A stretch of DNA of 64,000 nucleotides from Arabidopsis thaliana (Eukaryota; Streptophyta; Magnoliopsida; Brassicales; Brassicaceae), in NCBI RefSeq assembly GCF_000001735.4, contig NC_003070.9, forward strand, positions 5,642,001 to 5,706,000, in the 5' to 3' direction. Position 1 is the stretch's first letter; each line of letters starts with the position of its first letter. A model generated the notes under the pieces. It saw only the letters and a program-made list of their open reading frames with translations. It was not told the origin of the DNA and did no database searches. Of this stretch, positions 57,493-64,000 are shown one piece after another. Made by a program: the position numbers and the translations under genes.

Positions 57493-57957
57493 AAAGAAAG
57501 AAAAAACCTTTTTAAAATTTTTGCTTTTTGTTTTTCTGTTTTTGAGATGTAAATAAGAAAAAAGAGTTTGATGTTTCTGCAGTCTCTCTTCTTTTTTTCT
57601 CGTCCATGGTTTCAAACAGAGGTTTTCTGTTAGTTGCTGAATCCATAGCTGACTGCAGAAAAGGCGGTCTCTGCCTCGCTCTTGTTCAAGTCAGTCTTCA
57701 GTTGCAAACAGAGAGATTTGAGTGTTGTATGTATGTATGTAAATATATTTATAGATTGAAGTTGAATCTAAATGATCCGATCAAGCAAGTTTGATGTAGC
57801 AGGTTTGTGATTCACTGGTTTGAGTTAGAAACTGTTTTTCTGTGTTTACCTTGAATGAGCTTAAACCGAGAGGTTAAACAAATTCCGGTCTAACGGTTTT
57901 AAGAAACTCATGAGATCCGGTTCTGTTAGGCTGTCGGACCCAGAAAATTTCGGTAAC
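57493..57957. other. CRPK1 3' region
   Basis: 3' untranslated and flanking sequence up to the first Harbinger-type element. A (TGTA)n run lies near 57727-57740. No gene seen. Confidence 0.5.
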
Positions 57958-57960
57958 TTA

Positions 57961-59079
57961 GGGCTTGATTGGTTCTCCCTCTGCCACCCGCACACGCTGC
58001 GTTTGCGGGTGGTAGCGGTTATTAGCGGTTGGCACCAATCATAGAAACCGCTAGATACCGCTTTGGATCGCTCGAAATCGCCAGATTTCAAAAGCTCCTT
58101 CCCGCAAGCGTTTGCGGTTGCGGGCGGTAGCGGTTAGGTTAAAAAAAATATATTAATTAATTAAAATAATTATGTCTTCCACCCAAACCTTATACTTATT
58201 CTTATCAGAAAACCCTAATCAATGAAACCCTATTCTCTCAATTATGGCATCCACCCAAACTGACAAAAATCAAAGTCAAAATCAAGAATCAAACGTAAGT
58301 ATGATCTATCCTTTCATCCATTCATTAGCTAGTGTAATTCTCGGAATATTTCATGGCATCGTTGTTTTTTTTTTTTTGTTTTTTTTTGAGTTTTTTGATT
58401 GAATACATGTTTTGATTTGTTTTCTCGATTAGAAAATCATTTGGTCAAACGAGACCACATTTGCGTTACTTCAACGGGTTATTGTGGAGAAATAAACGGA
58501 AGAATCCAAAGACCCCAAAATCAGATTTCTAAGTGATGTTCAAAAAGAAAATATTCTTAAGAATATTAACGTTTGGAAAAAATTTGAGTTGAAGATGTGT
58601 TAAAAATCGTTTGGATATCTTGAAGAAACTTTATCATATGTATAGAGGCAATCCGGAAAACCCGCGAGTTCAACGTTATTTACAGTTTATCACACTACTT
58701 GATGCAATTTTTGGTGATGTACCAAATGCATAAAGTATTAAACTTTTTCTTACAAAATTTATTTATTTTTGAATTTTTAGTTTTATTTATGGTTTTAATT
58801 ATTAAGTATGTTTAATTTTTCAAATATTATCAATTTATCATAATAATATATTGTATTTTTTCTTTTAATAGTAATATATTATATTTATTTTGGTTATTTT
58901 TTATTTAATTACTATCGCACCCGCTGGTTTACCAGTCATAAAACTCCCGCAAACGCACCCATTACCAAACGCTCAACCAGTCGTTCAAAACACTTGATAA
59001 CGCTTGAAACCGCAACCGCCCGTTTCCGCAAACTCCCGCAACCGCAACCGCACCCGCTGCGTTTAAACCAGTCAGGCCC
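57961..59079 (+). mobile_element. PIF/Harbinger-type element, copy A (non-autonomous)
   Basis: Ends GGGCTTGATTGGTT and AACCAGTCAGGCCC are imperfect inverted repeats, flanked by the 3-bp duplication TTA (57958-57960, 59080-59082), as in PIF/Harbinger. Subterminal regions are dense in GCGGTTGCGG/CCGCAAACGC motifs. Inside is a remnant of the Myb/SANT-like accessory gene: first exon 58244-58294 (MASTQTDKNQSQNQESN, then GTAAG), second from 58433 with IIWSNETTFALLQRV-type sequence and in-frame stops, ending near 58732 after LLDAIFGDVPNA. There is no transposase, so it is an internally deleted derivative. Confidence 0.75.
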
Positions 59080-59099
59080 TTAATAATTATGGTCACTTA

Positions 59100-60076
59100 G
59101 GGCCTGACTAGTTTAAACGCAGCGGGTGCGATTGCGGTTGCAGGAGTTTGCGGAAACGGGCGGTAGCGGTTTTAAGCGTTATCAAACGTTTTAAACGACT
59201 GGTTGAGCGTTTGATAATGGATGCGTTTGCGGGAGTTTTATGACTGGTAAACCAGCGGGTGCAATATTAATTAAATAAAAAATAACCAAAATAAATATAA
59301 TATATTACTATTAAAAGAAAAAATACAATATATTATTATGATAAATTGATAATATTAGAAAAATTAAACATGTTTAATAATTAAAACCATAAATAAAATA
59401 TTAAATTCAAAAATAAATAAATTTGGTAAGAAAAAGCTTAATACTTTATGCATTTGGTACATCACCAAAAATTGCATCAAGTAGTGTGATAAACTATAAA
59501 TAACGTTGAATTCGCGGGTTTTCCGGATTGCCTCTATACATATGATAAAGTTCTAACAAGAAACGGGTCATCTCGTCTGACCAAATGATTTTCTAATCGA
59601 GAAAGCAAATCAAAACATGTATTCAATCAAAAAACTCAAACAAAAATACAAAATAAAAAAATGACGATGCTATGAAATACTTAGAGAATTACACTAGCTA
59701 ATGAATGGATGAAAGGATAGATCATACTTACGTTTGATTCTTGATTTTGATTTTGATTTTCGTCAGTTTGGGTCGATGCCATAATTGAGAGAATAGGGTT
59801 TCAATATATTGATTAGGGTTTTCTAATAAGAATAAGATATATAGAGTTTGGGTGGAAGACATAATTATTTTAATTAATTAAATTATTTTTTTTTTTAACC
59901 TAACTGCTACCGTCCGCAACCGCAAACGCTTGCGGGAAGGTGCTTTTGAAATCTGGCGATTTCGAGCGGTCCAAAGCGATATCTAGCGGTTTCTATGATT
60001 GGTGTCAATCGCTAACAACCGCTACCACCCGCAAACGCAGCGTTTGCGGGTGGCAGAGGGAGAACCAATCAAGCCC
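59100..60076 (-). mobile_element. PIF/Harbinger-type element, copy B, inverted relative to A
   Basis: Same family and ends as copy A in the opposite orientation, flanked by its own TTA duplications (59097-59099, 60077-60079). The Myb-like first exon starts at 59782 on the minus strand (MASTQTDENQNQNQESN). It is somewhat shorter than A and differs at scattered sites, so the two are separate insertions or an old inverted duplication. Only 20 bases lie between the elements. Confidence 0.75.
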
Positions 60077-60079
60077 TTA

Positions 60080-60929
60080 ATCCAGTTCCAAAAGGACGAT
60101 TCGCTAAGAAGTAAGAAGTAATAAAGGTTATATTTTGGTGTTGCCTTCGTCTCTAATCTCTGTCTCTATACGCCACAGTGTTCTTTCTTACTCTCCTCCA
60201 AAAACCTTTTTGAATCTTTTAAAAGTTCTCTCTTTTTTCGTTTAGCTTTTTTTTTTGCTTTCTCATGAGCTCTTTTTGGGGTTTCATGTTTCCCGAGCTT
60301 ATCTTTAGTGTAACCAATTTACTTTAACTAAAGCTCATTGCTTCTTCCTTTTTCTTCACTCTCTCTCAAGTCTACATACCGAAGCGGTGAAATGCTTGTC
60401 GGTGCGGTGTGATGCTCTAACGAAGCTATTTTGTTTTCTGGGTCTGCGTATGGAAGATTCTGCGATTGCTTAAGTTTCTCGGATCTGAGTTTGAGGCTAT
60501 GTACTAGACTGGATTGTTGTTGGGTTAATTTAGGGTTTTGTGTTTTAAGAAGCAGAAATTGGAAAGTTCTGTTTGATTCGTATATTCTGAAGATTGCTTT
60601 TCTTTTTGTATGTTTCTTCTTTGCTGGGGAAACTTGTTTGTGAAGGGATATGCGTTGAACGAATAAGCTTAAAGCCGGATTTGCAGTCTTTTATCTCTGC
60701 TATTGTCTTGTACTCTTGTTGTATCTTCTATCTCTCTCTTTCTGAGGAAAGCTAGTTGAATAAGTTACGAACCTTTTGTAATTTCTAGTGATCTAATTAC
60801 CAGATCAAAGCAATGGCTGAGAAGCAAGTTTTCTCGAGAGTCCTGGTTCTTCAGTACCGTTCTTCTTACTTCTATCAATTGGCCTGAGCTTTGGAGGAAG
60901 AGTTTAGGGTTTGATTATTTTATCTAGTT
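60080..60929 (+). promoter_or_regulatory. Promoter and long leader of the DnaJ gene
   Basis: Transcription probably starts near 60150-60200, leaving a long CT/GTT-rich leader. If unspliced, it contains several upstream ATGs, including two tiny frames, 60392-60412 (MLVGAV) and 60412-60420 (ML), which could damp translation. The start used for the gene (60930) is the first ATG opening the long conserved frame. Confidence 0.4.
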
Positions 60930-63537
60930 ATGGAGGATATAGGATTGGTTAAGCAAGGTTGGATATGGTTGCAGTCTCAGAAACATTTGTGTTTGTGGTT
61001 TTGTACTGCAACACAATGTTTTGGGGAAAAGACAGAAGCTTTGGCAGAGCGTCATTGGCCACTAGTGTGCAGTGGATGTGGGAAGCTATTAGGGTTACTT
61101 AGTTTATCGTTTGTTTACTGGAAAGACTGCATTTTGAGGGGTTTCCAGTCCAGTGTTAAATTTGGTTCAGCTGCTTTGCTCCTCATAATGTGGAGTTGCT
61201 TCCTTAGCCTGACTTCAGTATCTTGCTTGGTTTATGTTCTCCTCGGTATGGTAAGGCCTCTTGACCCCTTTTTTAATTTATTTTTATTCTGGGTTCTAGA
61301 TCTCTAAATAGTGTAGATTTTATGAAAATCTCACCACTTATCAGGTGGTATCGAGTTATGCATATTTGAGTTGAGTCTCACCTATACTTGATTTACCATC
61401 GCAGGGAGCTGCCGGTGCTGTTGTCTTGTACTTAGGTCGCACACCTGGGATCTTCATTGTAGGACTATTTGGAATTTTGATATTGTGGATGTACGCTAAT
61501 TTTTGGATCACTGGAACATTATTTATAGTTGGAGGCAAGTGTCCATTTTCTTTTCCAGAACGATTTATGATGTCATAGTTATATCTTATTGCTCTTTTTG
61601 TCTCTTTCCCATTGTAGTTAAAGCTAATGAAGTTTTCATCTAGTGTTAATGTCTATTGTTGTTTGAATCAGGTTATTTGTTCTCTTTGAATCACGCACGG
61701 GTGGTGGTTCTTATGGCGACAATGTATGCAATGTACTGTGTCAAAGTCAGACTTGGATGGCCTGGAGTTATTCTCTCGATGAATCTTGCATTCTTGTCCA
61801 ACGATATATTTATTTGTCTTCTTCAATGGTGTGATACTGTTAGTGAAAAAACACAAGTGGAGGAGCCAACGAAACCTGAAACTGTAATAGACGAAGAGTT
61901 TCCAGGAGAGTTTGAGTATTCTTCTGTTCCTGCTGAAGAAGCAGAGAAAAAGGTTCATGAAGATAAGTCGTCCACTAAGCCAGCATCATCGTCAACTGTT
62001 GTCAGTAACATGAAGGAGATTTCTACTGTTAAGGTAGTCAAAATAGAAACAGATTCAGCGGATGAGATGAAACGAATTCTTGATAGTTTGAATCACTATG
62101 AAGCATTGGGGCTCCCTCTGTTTAAAAAGATTGATGCCGCATTGCTTAAGAAAGACTATAGAAAGAAGGTCTGTTTTCTTGGCTTGGAAACTATGTCTCT
62201 GGTGAATTAAGTTGGTTCTAATTTTATGTGCTGTGTTACCCTTGTTTTAGGCAATGCTGGTTCATCCGGATAAAAATATGGGAAGTCCTTTGGCAAGTGA
62301 ATCATTCAAGAAACTTCAAAGTGCCTACGAGGTAATTGTTAAAGATGGATCCGTGCTTGGTAATTTGCAGTGTGGATTTTACGCTATTTATTTATATTCT
62401 GAATATTAAGACATGGAAGGTTGAATTTACAGGTTCTTTCGGATTCTGTTAAAAGAAGAGATTATGATGAGCTGTTAAAGAAGGAAGAATCTCGGACCAA
62501 GATTGTCTGTCAGTCCTCGCACGCCTCTTCTCATCAGGTTAGTAGATATAATGTGTGAGATTTTGAATGCGTCATGTGTTGTTCTATTGTTTTCTTATAA
62601 AAGGTGATGAACAGATTTTCTAATTTCTTCAGAATAGTGCTGCTTATCGATCAGAAGAGTCAAGGCGCATACACTGTACAAAATGCGGGAATTCACACAT
62701 TTGGGTATGTACCAACAGGAGTAAGGCAAAGGCCAGATGGTGTCAGGTTAGCTAACTTACACTTCTCATTACCAAACATATTGACTTCAAGTTCCTTCGC
62801 AGAACATCTAATTTGTTAAATGGTTATTGCTTCCATTAAAATTATAGGAGTGTGGTCAATATCATCAAGCCAAAGATGGTGACGGATGGGTTGAACACAA
62901 AGGGACTCTGGTATTCGAGAAAGCACATAAGGTTTGGCTTTCAGTTCTTTGGTCCGAATTTTGCTTTTTGGTAATGATGAATAATTATTGTATATATCAT
63001 CTCTTGTAGATTGAAATACCACGAGCTTTTGTTTGCGCTGAGGGAAAAGTCTTTGATGTCTCAGAATGGGCTATTTGTCAGGTTGGTATCTTCTCATTCT
63101 TGACCAGTAGTAACCAATGCTATAACTCTCTGTTCATAATTAGCTAGACTAATATGGCTCAAAAATCGAAAGTTTTTTTCGCACTTAGAGAATATTTAAG
63201 ATAACGTCTAAGACTTTTGTGTTAGTGCATGTGAACATGATGATATATTGATATGTATACTTCAAATCCATTGAAGGGAATGGCGTGTAGACCAAATACA
63301 CATAGGCCAAGTTTCCATGTGAACATGGTCGGTTTAGAAAAGGCAACACAGAGATCAAAGTCGAGCAGGTTCCCGTGGGATCTTGATGTGGAGATGATGG
63401 ACGAGGATGAGGAAGAGTTTGAGTTATGGCTTCAACAAGCTCTAGCTTCCGGTCTATTCTGTGAAACATCAAAACGCAGAAAAAGCTGGAGTCCTTTCAA
63501 GTTAACCAAGAAACAATCCCGAAGAACATCGACTTGA
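60930..63537 (+). CDS. Membrane-anchored DnaJ (J-domain) protein, At1g16680-type
   Basis: Nine in-phase exons: 60930-61250, 61405-61534, 61672-62168, 62251-62331, 62433-62537, 62633-62746, 62848-62931, 63010-63081, 63277-63537, giving 554 residues. The N-terminal ~215 residues hold about five hydrophobic segments (LLGLLSLSFVYW, AALLLIMWSCFLSLTSVSCL, IFIVGLFGILILWMYANFWI, VVVLMATMYAMYC). The J domain runs from YEALGLPLF (~295) to about residue 360, with HPD at 321-323, so it should stimulate Hsp70 ATPase. After it come paired cysteines (CTKCG ... WCQECG) that look like a zinc-binding unit, then DVSEWAICQGMACRPNTHRPSF. Intron 2 uses a GC donor (AG|GCAAGT). It is most likely an ER-type membrane co-chaperone with a cytosolic J domain; location is inference. 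Intact. Confidence 0.9.
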
Positions 63538-64000
63538 CCAAAAGAAGACATCAACAAGGATGGCAAGATCAACAACAATGGCTGAATGGCTTGTTCTTTC
63601 CAACAATGGAAAATGGGCGAAGATAAGAACGAAGAGCATAAAAAGGAAACAATCTTTAAGGTGATAATGAAGAAGTAAAGGACATGGGAGCTTGAAACCA
63701 TATGTTGATTGATCACTTGTTGGATCCCTTCTCTGTAAATAGAATCCGTGGATCCTGTGTACTGTGATGTTGTTATGGTTTTTCTCTGAGAAACCCTAAA
63801 CTATGTAATGTGAAAGCTACAAAGAAGACCAGTTAACCAGAAATCTAAAGGTTAAGTTTATTACAAGTAAAATTTCTGGAGAAACATTTTAGTTAGATCC
63901 ATGATCCAAGCTCGTGGTAATGCTTGAAATTTGATGTTCTTATGTTTTGTTGTTGCATTGTTCTCATACATTAACCAAAGCTTATTACCAAATATTTTCC
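63538..64000. other. DnaJ gene 3' region
   Basis: 3' untranslated and flanking sequence. The minus-strand open frame at 63432-63716 is a shadow. No further gene starts before the window ends. Confidence 0.5.

Noticed and set aside
1-64000. CRISPR arrays, bacterial operons, tRNA or rRNA genes
   Set aside because: No regularly spaced repeats with unique spacers and no cloverleaf with B-box GGTTCGAATCC; the window is plant nuclear DNA.

Overview
The window is nuclear DNA of a Brassicaceae plant, almost certainly the genus Arabidopsis (A. thaliana or a very close relative). The genes are intron-rich with GT-AG introns of about 70-400 bases in AT-rich sequence. Rebuilding them exon by exon gives proteins I recognise, in the order of the chromosome 1 block At1g16510-At1g16680: SAUR41, NAIP2, LBD3, ABA3, a PGAP3/Per1-like gene, TURAN (ALG1-like), REV7, SR45, an acidic two-TM protein, a small B3 protein, a METTL25-like methyltransferase, CRPK1 and a DnaJ membrane protein. 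Locus names and lengths are from memory; exon coordinates were read from splice sites and checked for reading phase.

Layout. 0-11 kb: SAUR41 (-), a probable 87-residue membrane or secreted protein gene (-), NAIP2 (+) and LBD3 (-). 11-17.3 kb: a gene-poor, repeat-rich interval with a (TA)n tract, minisatellites, a 140-bp imperfect foldback that could be a small-RNA precursor, 150-bp direct repeats, and a 1.3-kb non-autonomous Helitron ending about 200 bp before the ABA3 start codon. 17.4-32.9 kb: intact 21-exon ABA3, an extra CDC48C-like AAA-ATPase gene with one frameshift, PGAP3-like (+), then TURAN (-) and REV7 (+) sharing a short divergent promoter. 33.9-42.8 kb: SR45 (-), a 2.6-kb hAT element carrying what looks like a captured host exon, and the 845-residue acidic gene (-). 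44.1-49.1 kb: a C/D-box snoRNA gene (-) with its own promoter, the B3 gene and the methyltransferase. 49.7-54.7 kb: a Ty1/copia fossil. 55.8-63.5 kb: CRPK1, two PIF/Harbinger-type elements in inverted orientation, and the DnaJ gene.

The host genes do not form one pathway. They cover hormone response (SAUR41, ABA3), transcription and splicing control (LBD3, B3, SR45), ER and glycan work (NAIP2, PGAP3-like, TURAN), DNA repair (REV7) and cold signalling (CRPK1). The most interesting non-gene signals are the snoRNA with a 12-nt match to 25S rRNA, the foldback with splice-like signals beside it, the ABRE-type motif carried by the Helitron next to ABA3, the broken CDC48C-like copy, and the captured exon in the hAT element.
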